Of a DNA stretch of 64,000 bases, positions 7,983 through 16,921 are shown one piece after another. Position numbers and translations under genes: made by a program. The notes below the pieces were generated by a model. That model ran no database searches and had not been told where the DNA came from. It worked only from the letters and a program-made list of their open reading frames with translations. Numbering within the stretch: the first letter of the stretch is position 1; every line of letters starts with the position of its first letter. The stretch comes from Epilithonimonas lactis (GTDB lineage Bacteria; Bacteroidota; Bacteroidia; Flavobacteriales; Weeksellaceae). The stretch spans positions 62,001 to 126,000 of the forward strand of contig NZ_FOFI01000003.1 in NCBI RefSeq assembly GCF_900110605.1, written 5' to 3'.

Positions 7983-8776
7983 TGCAGACACAAAAAGTAA
8001 TAGATCATATCGTCAACTGGTTAAAAGATTATGCGACCAAAGCCAACTCAAAAGGTTTCGTAGTAGGTGTTTCGGGAGGAATTGATTCCGCAGTGGTTTC
8101 GGTTTTGGTAGCGAAAACGGGATTGCCGGTTTTGGTTTTGGAAATGCCAATCCGTCAAAAAGCCGATCAGGTGGACAGAGCTCAAGACCACATCGATTTT
8201 TTGAAATCTAATTTTCCAAATGTGGATGGTTTCCGAGTGGATCTGACGCCAACGTTTGAAAGTTTTGAAAAAACAACAGAAGGCTACAAAGACGACTCAC
8301 CGAGCAAAAATCTGGCGGAAGCGAATACAAGATCGAGATTGAGAATGGTAACACTTTATTATTACGGTCAGATCAATGGATTTCTTGTGACTGGAACTGG
8401 AAACAAAGTGGAGGATTTTGGCGTTGGATTTTTCACAAAATATGGCGATGGCGGAGTAGACATCTCTCCTATCGCTGACCTTTACAAAACGCAGATCTAT
8501 GAGATTGCCAAAGAACTAGGCATTCTCGAGAGCATTCAGAAAGCTAAACCTACGGACGGACTTTGGGAAGTGGAAAGAACAGATGAAGACCAAATTGGCG
8601 CCACCTACCCTGAATTGGAATGGGCAATGGAACAGCAAAAAGCTGGAAAAACCGAAGCTGATTTTGATGGAAGAGAAAAAGAAGTGATGACCATTTATCT
8701 AAGATTCAACAGAGCGACACAACATAAGATGAATCCGATTCCTGTTTGTGAGATTCCAGCAGAGTTGAAAAATTAG
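7982..8776 (+). CDS. nadE: NAD(+) synthase
   Basis: Makes NAD from deamido-NAD and ammonia (or glutamine) using ATP. 264 residues, the size of the ammonia-dependent form; there is no nitrilase/glutaminase domain. The ATP-pyrophosphatase P-loop SGGIDSA is at residues 31-37. NTRSRLRMVTLYYYG, GTGNKVEDFGVGFFTKYGDGGVDISPIADL and the C-terminal HKMNPIP are all typical. The start overlaps the stop of the preceding gene. Confidence 0.96.
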   Translation: MQTQKVIDHIVNWLKDYATKANSKGFVVGVSGGIDSAVVSVLVAKTGLPVLVLEMPIRQKADQVDRAQDHIDFLKSNFPNVDGFRVDLTPTFESFEKTTEGYKDDSPSKNLAEANTRSRLRMVTLYYYGQINGFLVTGTGNKVEDFGVGFFTKYGDGGVDISPIADLYKTQIYEIAKELGILESIQKAKPTDGLWEVERTDEDQIGATYPELEWAMEQQKAGKTEADFDGREKEVMTIYLRFNRATQHKMNPIPVCEIPAELKN

Positions 8777-8797
8777 TTTTCAGAAATATTCTGGAAG

Positions 8798-9133
8798 ATG
8801 AATTCAAACATTTTAAATAAATTCAAATTGATCGTCTGTATAATTATTGGTCCTTTAGTTATTTATTTCGTAGCTTCATTTTTGAGAAATCAAAGATTGA
8901 AAGAGGTCGATTTTACTAAGGAGAACTTTGGATATACAAAAGGTATTATAACCAAAAAAAGTACTCATAAAGGCAATTCTATTAGTGTAAGGTATCTTAT
9001 AAACAATAAAATTTTCGAAGAGTCAGATGGCTTTGAAGAAAAATATAATTTTAAAGAAGGCGATAGTATAATATTAAAATATTCAAAAACTAAACCTGAA
9101 TTAATTATTACAGAATATAATATTGATTATTAA
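8798..9133 (+). CDS. Hypothetical protein with one N-terminal membrane helix
   Basis: 111 residues. One transmembrane helix near 11-28 (LIVCIIIGPLVIYFVASFL), then a beta-rich domain with ISVRYLINNKIFEE and FKEGDSIILKYSKTKPE, which recalls DUF3592-like membrane-anchored domains. Composition is A+T-rich against nadE: 16 of 60 bases in 8941-9000 are G or C, versus 27 of 60 in 8101-8160. Function unknown. Confidence 0.65.
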   Translation: MNSNILNKFKLIVCIIIGPLVIYFVASFLRNQRLKEVDFTKENFGYTKGIITKKSTHKGNSISVRYLINNKIFEESDGFEEKYNFKEGDSIILKYSKTKPELIITEYNIDY

Positions 9134-9151
9134 CTAAAACTCAAATATAAT

Positions 9152-9808
9152 ATGAAAATAAAAAATCTACTTTTTATCACAATTGGTCTGTCATTCACAT
9201 CAACTTTTCATTCTCAAGAAAAACCTGTCACCGAAGAAATAACAGCTACAACTCCTGCTGAAGTGATTGACCGATTGAATATTGCCGGACCTTTAACCTT
9301 CCGTGAAAGTGAATATTTTCTGACCTGGAGCAAGCAAAATTCTCCAACTTGGGCGCAGCAGCAATACATTTTACGAGATGATGATTTCAAAAATTATAAA
9401 GAACTCATCAATTTCTCATACTTCGATAAAGAAATCGATATGGACACTGCTGTAAAACAAAAAGTGGAATATGTCGAAAAAAGAAAGGACAGAACGCAGG
9501 ACAAATACTCTTTCGTAAGCGTTACGGAAAGTCCCGACGGAAAGGAAATAGTAGTAGATTACCTCGTGACCGTGGTTCCGCAAGAAGGCGAATCCTACGC
9601 TGAATATAATATCGATCGATTCAAAAGCTTTGACGCTGGCGGCAAAAAATCGTTCTTGATTTTCTCCTATTCCAAAAGACTTGCAGGCGATTTGAAATAT
9701 GCGTCAAAATCCTTAACCAAAGAAAGAAGCCGACTGATGGAAGGCGTCATCACCATGGCAATTCCGCCGATCACTTACAAACCAACGGCGGTTGAAGCGA
9801 AGAAATAG
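9152..9808 (+). CDS. Exported hypothetical protein
   Basis: 218 residues with a signal peptide (MKIKNLLFITIGLSFTSTFHSQ). The mature part opens with an acidic/threonine-rich linker (EEITATTPAEV), then a compact domain with many charged residues and no cysteine. It reads as a small periplasmic or surface protein conserved next to housekeeping genes in related bacteria. I do not recognise the family. ribD follows 20 bp downstream on the same strand. Confidence 0.7.
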   Translation: MKIKNLLFITIGLSFTSTFHSQEKPVTEEITATTPAEVIDRLNIAGPLTFRESEYFLTWSKQNSPTWAQQQYILRDDDFKNYKELINFSYFDKEIDMDTAVKQKVEYVEKRKDRTQDKYSFVSVTESPDGKEIVVDYLVTVVPQEGESYAEYNIDRFKSFDAGGKKSFLIFSYSKRLAGDLKYASKSLTKERSRLMEGVITMAIPPITYKPTAVEAKK

Positions 9809-9828
9809 ATCTTAGAAGTTAGACATTC

Positions 9829-10881
9829 ATGAAGGACGAAGAGTACATCAAACGCTGCATAGAATTGGCGGAAAAAGCTTTAGGAAAAACTTATCCCAAT
9901 CCGTTGGTTGGTTCCGTGATTGTCCACAACGACAGGATCATTGGCGAAGGTTTTCATAAAAAAGCTGGCGAACCGCATGCAGAGATCAACGCGATCAATT
10001 CTGTAAAAGATGAAGACAAACATCTGATCCCGGAAGCTACGATCTACGTTTCTTTGGAACCTTGTGCGCATTTTGGGAAAACGCCACCTTGCGCTTTGAA
10101 AATTGTAGAACTCGGTTTCAAAAAAGTAGTGATCGGCGCAATGGACAGCCATGATAAAGTGAATGGAAAAGGCAAAAAGATCATTACCGATGCAGGAATC
10201 GAAGTTGTTTCCAGTATTTTAGAAAAAGAATGCCGAGAACTTAATAAACGATTTTTCACTTATCACGAGAAGAAAAGGCCCTTCATTATTATGAAGTGGG
10301 CGGAATCTGCTGATGGTTTTATGGACAAAGATTACAAACCGACGCAGATCAGCAATTCACTTTCGAAGCAGTTGGTTCATCTAATGCGAAGTGAGGAACA
10401 CGCGATTCTCGTTGGAAAAAATACCGCACTTCATGACAATCCAAGTTTGACAGTCAGAGAAGTTGAAGGTCGAAATCCTACTAGAATTTTGATTGATTTT
10501 AATCTTGATGTTCCTAAGAACTTTAATATTTATAATGATGAAGCGGAAACGATCATCTTCAATTCCATTAAAAATTCTGAGGATAAAAATCTGAAATTCA
10601 TTAAAATAGAAAAAGAAAATTCATTAAACAAAATCTTGGAAGCCTTGTACGAGTTGCAAATCCAGTCTGTGATCATCGAAGGTGGAAGATTTACATTGCA
10701 ACAATTCATCGATCAAAATCTTTGGGATGAAACTGTGATCTTCAAAAATCCAAATTTGAATCTTGAGAATGGAACCACGGCACCAACATTCAATTTCAAT
10801 CCAGAAAAAACGGAAAGTTTGAGAGATTGCGAAGTTTTGTTTTTCAGGAATCCAAGGCTTGACCAATATCAGAATGATTAA
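9829..10881 (+). CDS. ribD: Bifunctional diaminohydroxyphosphoribosylaminopyrimidine deaminase / reductase
   Basis: Two successive steps of riboflavin synthesis: deamination and then NADPH-dependent reduction of the ribosyl chain. 350 residues, the full bifunctional length. The zinc-binding deaminase motif HAE is at 50-52, with PC at 78-79 and Cys 88 in EPCAHFGKTPPC. The reductase domain starts near 155 with KRPFIIMKWAESADGFM and includes SEEHAILVGKNTALHDNPSLTVR and a C-terminal IIEGG. No FMN riboswitch was seen upstream. Confidence 0.95.
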   Translation: MKDEEYIKRCIELAEKALGKTYPNPLVGSVIVHNDRIIGEGFHKKAGEPHAEINAINSVKDEDKHLIPEATIYVSLEPCAHFGKTPPCALKIVELGFKKVVIGAMDSHDKVNGKGKKIITDAGIEVVSSILEKECRELNKRFFTYHEKKRPFIIMKWAESADGFMDKDYKPTQISNSLSKQLVHLMRSEEHAILVGKNTALHDNPSLTVREVEGRNPTRILIDFNLDVPKNFNIYNDEAETIIFNSIKNSEDKNLKFIKIEKENSLNKILEALYELQIQSVIIEGGRFTLQQFIDQNLWDETVIFKNPNLNLENGTTAPTFNFNPEKTESLRDCEVLFFRNPRLDQYQND

Positions 10882-10938
10882 AAATCGACGCTCGGAAAAA
10901 AATCCGTAAATTCGCATCCTTAATAGATTTCAATTGAT

Positions 10939-11514
10939 ATGAAAAATCTGAGCGCCTCTACGAAAGGCTTGATTTTTTCTTTACTGGCCATGGGATTTGC
11001 GTTCGCTATTTACTTTTTGTTTTTGGCGAAAAAAAATTATTATCTGGTAGACAATCCTACGCCGGAAACTTTCTATTTCAAGATCAATAATGGCTCACAA
11101 AACATCCTTTCTGCAGGACAATACGTGAAGGTTGACCTCAATAAAGGAAAAAATAACATCGCCGTTTTTGACCAGAACAAAAAACTGCTTTACGATTCTG
11201 CTTTTACCGTCAGCAAGATCCGAGGTCTGTTGAACATTGCGAATAAAGATTACTACGTCAACCACCAATATTACGGATATGGCTTGAACAAAGATTCTCT
11301 AATGGCCGCAAAGCCTGGAATCGAGATCGATAAAAAGCACTATCTGGGCGACGTGAAGAAGATCAACAAGCTTTACACAGAAGATTTCTATTACAACCTG
11401 GACGAAGAATATGACCGCATCATCAAAAATGTAGCGAAAGTCGAAAGCCGATCCAAGATCTTCAGAAAACAGGATTTCATCAATTATTATAACAATTATT
11501 ACAAGTTCAAATAG
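10939..11514 (+). CDS. Hypothetical membrane-anchored protein
   Basis: 191 residues. One N-terminal membrane helix near 10-29 (LIFSLLAMGFAFAIYFLFLA), then a beta-rich extracytoplasmic domain and a tyrosine-rich C-terminus (FINYYNNYYKFK). No lipobox. I recognise no family. It sits between ribD and the menaquinone methyltransferase and has its own spacing on either side, so operon membership is unclear. Confidence 0.65.
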   Translation: MKNLSASTKGLIFSLLAMGFAFAIYFLFLAKKNYYLVDNPTPETFYFKINNGSQNILSAGQYVKVDLNKGKNNIAVFDQNKKLLYDSAFTVSKIRGLLNIANKDYYVNHQYYGYGLNKDSLMAAKPGIEIDKKHYLGDVKKINKLYTEDFYYNLDEEYDRIIKNVAKVESRSKIFRKQDFINYYNNYYKFK

Positions 11515-11581
11515 ATTTAATAATTAAAAGATCAACCATCAATTATCGGTCGAAGATCATTTATCAACTCTCATCATCAAA

Positions 11582-12307
11582 ATGGAACACAACAACGTAA
11601 CACCATACAACTCCGAATACAGCAAAAAAAGTCAGGTAGAAGATATGTTTGACAACATTGCGCCAAAATATGACCTTCTAAATCACGTACTGTCTATGAA
11701 AATAGATGTGCTCTGGAGAAACAAGTTGGTGAATATGCTAAAGAAAGACCAGCCAAAATTGGTTTTGGATGTGGCCACAGGCACAGGAGATCTTGCCATT
11801 GCAGTTCAAAAAGGCACCAATGCAGATGTTGTCGGTCTGGACCTTTCTCAGCAAATGCTGAACGTGGGGATCGAGAAGATCAGAAAGCAAAATCTGGACG
11901 GAAAGATCTCTATGCAAAAAGGCGATGCGGAACAACTTCCGTTCGAAGACAATAAATTTGATGGCGTTACCGTTGCATTTGGAGTGAGAAATTTCGAAAA
12001 TCTGGAAAAAGGATTATCAGAATTACGCAGAGTTGTGAAAGAAAACAAAAGTATTTATATATTAGAGTTTTCAAAAGTAGAAGGATTCTTGGGACCATTT
12101 TATATGTTTTATTTTAAAAACATTCTGCCTGCAATTGGGCGTTTGGTCTCCAAAGACAACCGTGCTTACACATATCTTCCGGATTCTGTGAACGCTTTTC
12201 CTTTTGGAGAGAAGATGAAAACGATTCTACTAGATACTGGTTTCAAAAAAGTAGAATACACCAAACTAAGTTTAGGAATAGCCACCATTTATAAAGCTAC
12301 AAAATAG
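11582..12307 (+). CDS. ubiE: Demethylmenaquinone methyltransferase
   Basis: Transfers a methyl group from S-adenosylmethionine to demethylmenaquinone, the last step of menaquinone synthesis. 241 residues. The N-terminal signature MFDNIAPKYDLLNHVLS, the SAM-binding glycine motif LDVATGTGD (62-70), and the second signature GVRNFENLEKGLSELRRVV are diagnostic. Menaquinone is the normal quinone in this phylum, so menG is an equally good name. porT follows after 1 bp, and the pair ends at an intrinsic terminator (13178-13205). Confidence 0.95.
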   Translation: MEHNNVTPYNSEYSKKSQVEDMFDNIAPKYDLLNHVLSMKIDVLWRNKLVNMLKKDQPKLVLDVATGTGDLAIAVQKGTNADVVGLDLSQQMLNVGIEKIRKQNLDGKISMQKGDAEQLPFEDNKFDGVTVAFGVRNFENLEKGLSELRRVVKENKSIYILEFSKVEGFLGPFYMFYFKNILPAIGRLVSKDNRAYTYLPDSVNAFPFGEKMKTILLDTGFKKVEYTKLSLGIATIYKATK

Positions 12308-12308
12308 A

Positions 12309-13109
12309 ATGAAGCAGCGAGTAATCAAGATCTTATCATTTGCAGTACTTCTGGGCAGCAATCTGAATGCTCAGACCTATAACAATCTTTTTAGGACCAA
12401 AGACAGAATGGACAATCTGGAAGATTTTGATCTAAAGAAATTCAGTTATGGATTTTTTCTGGCTGCCAACAATTTCGATTATAAAATGAATCTCAGCCCT
12501 GTTTTTGGGATGGACGGCAGCAAAAGTCTCGTGGAATCAAAAGCGACCTACAGTTTTGGAGCTGGATTGATCGGGAAAATGAGATTGAATGAATTCATGG
12601 ACCTGAGACTGGAACCAGGCTTACACTTCGTACAGAGAGATTTGACCTTCAATACATTTGACCATGTGAATCAATACGCTGGAGGAACAAATTATAATTT
12701 GCCTTTCACACCAATCACCGAGCCAGGTGACGAAATGATCAACAAAATCGTAAAATCTACATACATCGATATTCCGCTACTTTTGGAAGTGCATGGTGAT
12801 AGATGGTACAACTCTCGACCTTATGCTGCCGCTGGTATCAATTATTTGGTAAATCTGCAGTCGAACCAGACTTCGATGGACGACAATCAGCAAAACACTT
12901 TCCGTACGACCACGCATAACTTTGGTTGGAGCGCGGAAATCGGAATCCAACTGTATTTTAGCAGATTCAAGCTAACGCCAGCCATCCGAGGAACCTTCTT
13001 TACAAACAACGAATTGGTAAGTGATAAAGAAACAACACCACCTTACTGGACGCCTGCCATTTCTACTATGCAGACCCGCGCATTCATGCTAGTTTTGAAG
13101 TTTGAATAG
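12309..13109 (+). CDS. porT: Type IX secretion outer-membrane protein PorT
   Basis: 266 residues with a signal peptide ending at NLNAQ. The rest has barrel-type alternation: RLEPGLHFVQRDLTF, YIDIPLLLEVHGDRWYNSRPYAAAGINYLVNL and a C-terminal aromatic MLVLKFE. These are features of PorT/SprT, a beta-barrel needed for T9SS secretion and gliding. Its position directly after the menaquinone methyltransferase gene is a gene order I recall as common in this phylum. It gives the window's sorting-domain proteins a matching secretion system. Confidence 0.88.
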   Translation: MKQRVIKILSFAVLLGSNLNAQTYNNLFRTKDRMDNLEDFDLKKFSYGFFLAANNFDYKMNLSPVFGMDGSKSLVESKATYSFGAGLIGKMRLNEFMDLRLEPGLHFVQRDLTFNTFDHVNQYAGGTNYNLPFTPITEPGDEMINKIVKSTYIDIPLLLEVHGDRWYNSRPYAAAGINYLVNLQSNQTSMDDNQQNTFRTTTHNFGWSAEIGIQLYFSRFKLTPAIRGTFFTNNELVSDKETTPPYWTPAISTMQTRAFMLVLKFE

Positions 13110-13177
13110 AATAATAGGATACACTTCACTATCGTACAAGATTATACATTCTATACATTTTGATATAATAATATAAA

Positions 13178-13205
13178 AATAAAGCAATAATTGCTTTATT
13201 TTTTT
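13178..13205 (+). terminator. Intrinsic terminator after ubiE-porT
   Basis: Perfect 10-bp stem, AATAAAGCAA (13178-13187) and TTGCTTTATT (13191-13200), with a TAA loop and then T at 13201-13205. Confidence 0.88.
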
Positions 13206-13225
13206 GTTTATAAAAGAAAAATAAC

Positions 13226-14173
13226 ATGAGAAAGAATGTACTTTTAACAATCCTTTTTGTATTGATTATTACCGCTTGTGCACGTTTATTAGAAGGTGAT
13301 CCGCTTCCAGTTGAAGTTGGAGACTACAAACCACCCATTAGCGATACTGTGAAGCTAACGGCCGATGTCGGCCTCAATGACCCAAAATCATTAGGTCTTG
13401 CAATTAATTGTAGTGTCAGTGATGGTCCAGAGTATAAGAAGATAGAAATCCTCGACTCACTACCGGTACGTTTTGACCTGAGCAAAGATATGCCTCCTGT
13501 GAAATCACAAGGCATTGTGGGCAGTTGTGCATCATTTGCTACAACTTATTACATGAAAAGTTATCAGGAAAAAATTCAGCACAAATACGAGTATAATAAC
13601 TACGGCAAAGTCATGAGTCCATCATACGTCTATAACCAGGTGAAGGTGTCCGATTGTCCTAGTGGCTCTTGTATTATCAATAATCTAAGTTTATTGAAGC
13701 GTGAAGGTGCCGCAACATGGCAAGAATTCCCTTACGATGGCGTCAGTTGTTTTTTACAGCCAAACAGCCAACATAAAAAGCTGGCAGAAAAAAATAAGAT
13801 AAAAGCTTATTACAATGTCAGCAGCACAGATAGCACGAACATCAATTACACAAAAATAAAAGCAATCAAGTCCTTACTTTACAATAAGATACCTGTTATC
13901 ATCGGCATGAGTATCGACAAGGATTTCTCAGAAGGTAATAAAAAATCTGACAGCGTTTTCGTCTACAATAGTTATGATGCGTCGAAACCGTATGGAAGGC
14001 ATGGAATGTTGATCGTGGGATATGACGACAGACTAAACGCCTTCAAAGTCATCAATTCATGGGGAACATCTTGGGGTAACAAAGGATATTCTTACATCAA
14101 TTACGACTTCTTTGATAACACGAATGAGAATTCGCAGTACGTCCCAGAGATCTATTACGCCGAAGATCTATAA
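13226..14173 (+). CDS. Papain-family (C1) cysteine peptidase lipoprotein
   Basis: 315 residues. A lipobox (ITAC, Cys 18) predicts a lipid anchor. The catalytic triad of papain-like enzymes is visible: Gln 95 and Cys 101 in PVKSQGIVGSCASFATT, His 259 in GRHGMLIVGYDD, and Asn 277 in VINSWGTSWGNKGY. There is only a short region between lipid anchor and catalytic domain, so no long inhibitory propeptide. It stands alone after the porT terminator. A role in degrading extracellular protein is plausible but not shown. Confidence 0.9.
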   Translation: MRKNVLLTILFVLIITACARLLEGDPLPVEVGDYKPPISDTVKLTADVGLNDPKSLGLAINCSVSDGPEYKKIEILDSLPVRFDLSKDMPPVKSQGIVGSCASFATTYYMKSYQEKIQHKYEYNNYGKVMSPSYVYNQVKVSDCPSGSCIINNLSLLKREGAATWQEFPYDGVSCFLQPNSQHKKLAEKNKIKAYYNVSSTDSTNINYTKIKAIKSLLYNKIPVIIGMSIDKDFSEGNKKSDSVFVYNSYDASKPYGRHGMLIVGYDDRLNAFKVINSWGTSWGNKGYSYINYDFFDNTNENSQYVPEIYYAEDL

Positions 14174-14356
14174 CGAAGATGATAAGATTAAATAGTGCAC
14201 GTTACAGTACTCATTATTGATAATTATCTGATTCTGCTTAAAGTTAATTCATTATAAATCAAACAGAAAGAAAGTCTGGCTCACAAAAGAGAAATATCGT
14301 GTTAAATCATCATTAATTTTTCCTATTTTTGTAAAAGTTAGAATTTAATTCTGGTT

Positions 14357-14659
14357 ATGTTAGGCGAATTAGAAAACAACTTTTCTGTTTTAGAGAAAAA
14401 GATCCTCAATCTTTATAAGAAGTTTAAGAATCTTTCGGAGAAACATGCAGAGACGTCTGAGGAGCTTCAAAAGTTGAAGGAGGAGTACATGGAGGAGAAA
14501 CGCAGAAACCAGATCTTAGCAGAAGAAAACAAAGAATTAAAACTTTATTCAGCAATATCCGGAAACGCAGAACACAACCGACTGATGAAAAATCACATCA
14601 ACAGATTGGTAAAAGAAATAGACATGTGCGTTTCTGAATTACAAAACACCGGCCTATAA
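14357..14659 (+). CDS. Coiled-coil protein preceding zapA
   Basis: 100 residues, almost entirely charged heptad-type helix (EKHAETSEELQKLKEEYMEEKRRNQ is cut here for length; see residues 28-62). It lies 2 bp upstream of zapA, so the two are almost surely cotranslated. Proteins of this type before zapA are common in Bacteroidota and may be ZapB-like or ZapA partners in division, but this is inference from position and shape only. An upstream TATTTTTG (14324-14331) could be the -7 element. Confidence 0.8.
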   Translation: MLGELENNFSVLEKKILNLYKKFKNLSEKHAETSEELQKLKEEYMEEKRRNQILAEENKELKLYSAISGNAEHNRLMKNHINRLVKEIDMCVSELQNTGL

Positions 14660-14661
14660 CT

Positions 14662-14949
14662 ATGGATTTCAGAAGAATAACTATAAATATTGCCGGAAGA
14701 AATTATCCGCTGAATGTGCCAGCAGCCGAGGAAGAGACCCTACGCAAGGTTGGCAAGCAGATAGAAACGATGATTAAAGACTTCGAAGCCAGTTTCGATG
14801 TAAGGGACAAACAGGATGCACTCGCCATGTGTGTTTTGAAACTCGGGACCAATGCAGAAGTTTATTCTTTAAACAATGAGAAAAATATAAAAAATACAAA
14901 CGAGCGCGTTACCAAGATCAACGCACTCCTTGAGCAATTGGAAAAGTAA
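14662..14949 (+). CDS. zapA: Cell division protein ZapA
   Basis: 95 residues, the usual ZapA size. The N-terminal ITINIAGRNYPLNVPAAEE and the RDKQDALAMCVLKLG helix match the family, whose tetramers bundle FtsZ filaments at the division site. It is translationally close to the coiled-coil gene before it and is followed directly by a structured RNA region (14970-15135) and rny. Confidence 0.92.
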   Translation: MDFRRITINIAGRNYPLNVPAAEEETLRKVGKQIETMIKDFEASFDVRDKQDALAMCVLKLGTNAEVYSLNNEKNIKNTNERVTKINALLEQLEK

Positions 14950-14965
14950 ATTTTTCGAATTACAA

Positions 14966-15135
14966 GCTGCCTACAATAGTTCTAACACAAAGAAGTAAAC
15001 TCAACAATTAAAAATTACCGGACGAAAGTTCATTCGATGGCGTGCTGCCTTGCGCAGATTACAGAGGATGAAAATCAGTTCAAATCGTGTTTTTATGGAG
15101 TTTACTCTATATCTGAACTGTTGTAGGTTTTTTTT
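14966..15135 (+). ncRNA. ssrS: 6S-like RNA
   Basis: The gap between zapA and rny can fold into a long closed rod. CCTACAATAGTTC (14970-14982) pairs with GAACTGTTGTAGG (15115-15127), 13 pairs with one G-U, and is followed by eight T (15128-15135). Inside it GTAAACTC (14995-15002) pairs with GAGTTTAC (15098-15105). Unpaired stretches between these helices leave room for the central bubble that binds RNA polymerase. In Escherichia coli ssrS is also next to zapA, and the Flavo-1 motif of flavobacteria has been regarded as a 6S RNA. The exact 5' end is not known. Confidence 0.75.
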
Positions 15136-15275
15136 ATTTTTAAAAAGTACATTTTAAGATGTATCAATATTAAAACTAATAAATAGAATTAAATAAAAGG
15201 ACTTTGGTCTTCATACAATGTAAGAATTGCATTGTAGTATGAATTAAAAACAAAACTCAACATATATATAAATTT

Positions 15276-16847
15276 ATGGACACAATTACCATTATTATCG
15301 GTGTCGTTGCACTTATCGTAGGAGCGGTTGCAGGACTTTTCTTCGGAAAGAGTTCTTTGAACACAAAAGCGCAGTACGTAGTAGAAGATGCTAAAAAGAC
15401 AGCCGAAAACATTATAGAAAAAGCCAATGTACAAGCCGAAGCTGTAAAGAAAGAAAAACACCTTCAGGCCAAAGAAAAATTCCTTGAACTAAAATCCCAA
15501 CACGATGCGGACATCCAGTCGAGAGAAAGAAAAATGCAGGAAGCTGAGAAACGCACCAAAGACAAAGAAAACAAACTGAACGACGAGCTTAGCAAAGCTG
15601 GAAAATTAGAAAAAGACCTTGAAAGACAGGTTTCCGAATACAACAAAAAACAAGAGGCAGTTCAGAAAAAGCAACACGATTTAGAAGTTGCAACTGCCCA
15701 GAAAGTAGAAATGCTGGAGAAGATCTCTAACTACTCTGCTGAGGAGGCCAAATCGGAATTGGTAGAATCTTTGAAAGCCGAAGCAAAAACCAAAGCATCA
15801 GCACACGTTCAAAGCATCATGGAAGAAGCACAATTGAATGCGAAAAGTGAGGCTAGAAAGATTGTCATCCAAACCATCCAAAGAATCGGAACAGAGCAAG
15901 CTGTAGAAAATTCAGTTTCTGTTTTCAATATCGAATCTGACGAAATCAAAGGTAGGATCATCGGCCGTGAAGGTAGAAATATCCGTGCACTGGAAGCAGC
16001 AACCGGCGTAGAGATTATCGTAGATGATACACCAGAAGCAATCCTTCTTTCTTGTTTCGACCCTGTGAGAAGAGAGATTGCAAGATTGTCCCTTCACAGA
16101 TTGGTAACGGATGGTAGAATCCACCCTGCGAGAATCGAAGAAGTGGTTGAAAAAACAAGAAAACACATCGAAGAAGAGATCATCGAAGTTGGTAAGAGAA
16201 CCATCATCGACCTCGGGATCCATGGTCTTCACCCAGAATTGGTAAAAGTGGTTGGTAGAATGAAGTTCCGTTCTTCATACGGTCAAAACCTTCTACAACA
16301 CTCCAGAGAAGTGGCGAACATCGCAGCAACCATGGCAGCTGAATTAGGACTGAATGTAAAAATGGCCAAAAGAGCCGGATTACTACACGATATCGGAAAA
16401 GTTCCTGAGCAGGAATCCGAATTGCCACACGCACTTCTTGGAATGCAATGGGCGGAAAAATATGGTGAAAATGCAGAAGTAATCAACGCGATTGGAGCTC
16501 ACCACGACGAGATCGAAATGACCTCTCTCCTATCGCCGATCATCCAGGTTGCCGATGCAATTTCCGGAGCTAGACCAGGTGCAAGAAGACAGGTTTTGGA
16601 ATCTTACATCCAAAGATTGAAGGACCTCGAAGCGGCTGCTTTGAGTTTTGAAGGCGTTTCTAGTGCTTACGCGATCCAAGCGGGAAGAGAACTTAGAGTA
16701 ATGGTAGAAAGTGGGAAAGTGAACGACGAGAACGCACACCAACTATCTTACGATATCTCTGAGAAGATCCAAAACGAATTGACTTACCCAGGACAAGTAA
16801 GGGTAACAGTTATTAGAGAAACAAGATCTGTGAATATCGCAAGATAA
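15276..16847 (+). CDS. rny: Ribonuclease Y
   Basis: Membrane-anchored endoribonuclease that starts mRNA decay. 523 residues, the expected length. An N-terminal membrane helix (about 4-22, [19 protein letters not shown]), then a long coiled coil to about 185, then a KH domain around 215-275 with [15 protein letters not shown], then an HD domain with the metal-binding HD at about 371-372 (LLHDIGKV). It is followed by a strong terminator (16870-16898). Confidence 0.96.
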   Translation: MDTITIIIGVVALIVGAVAGLFFGKSSLNTKAQYVVEDAKKTAENIIEKANVQAEAVKKEKHLQAKEKFLELKSQHDADIQSRERKMQEAEKRTKDKENKLNDELSKAGKLEKDLERQVSEYNKKQEAVQKKQHDLEVATAQKVEMLEKISNYSAEEAKSELVESLKAEAKTKASAHVQSIMEEAQLNAKSEARKIVIQTIQRIGTEQAVENSVSVFNIESDEIKGRIIGREGRNIRALEAATGVEIIVDDTPEAILLSCFDPVRREIARLSLHRLVTDGRIHPARIEEVVEKTRKHIEEEIIEVGKRTIIDLGIHGLHPELVKVVGRMKFRSSYGQNLLQHSREVANIAATMAAELGLNVKMAKRAGLLHDIGKVPEQESELPHALLGMQWAEKYGENAEVINAIGAHHDEIEMTSLLSPIIQVADAISGARPGARRQVLESYIQRLKDLEAAALSFEGVSSAYAIQAGRELRVMVESGKVNDENAHQLSYDISEKIQNELTYPGQVRVTVIRETRSVNIAR

Positions 16848-16869
16848 TTTTCAGTTTGATATGATAAGA

Positions 16870-16898
16870 AAGGCTTCCAGATTTTGGAAGCCTTTTTT
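16870..16898 (+). terminator. Intrinsic terminator of rny
   Basis: AAGGCTTCCA (16870-16879) and TGGAAGCCTT (16885-16894) form a perfect 10-bp stem with a 5-base loop, followed by TTTT. Confidence 0.9.
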
Positions 16899-16921
16899 AT
16901 ATCTTATATTATGTCTAAAAA

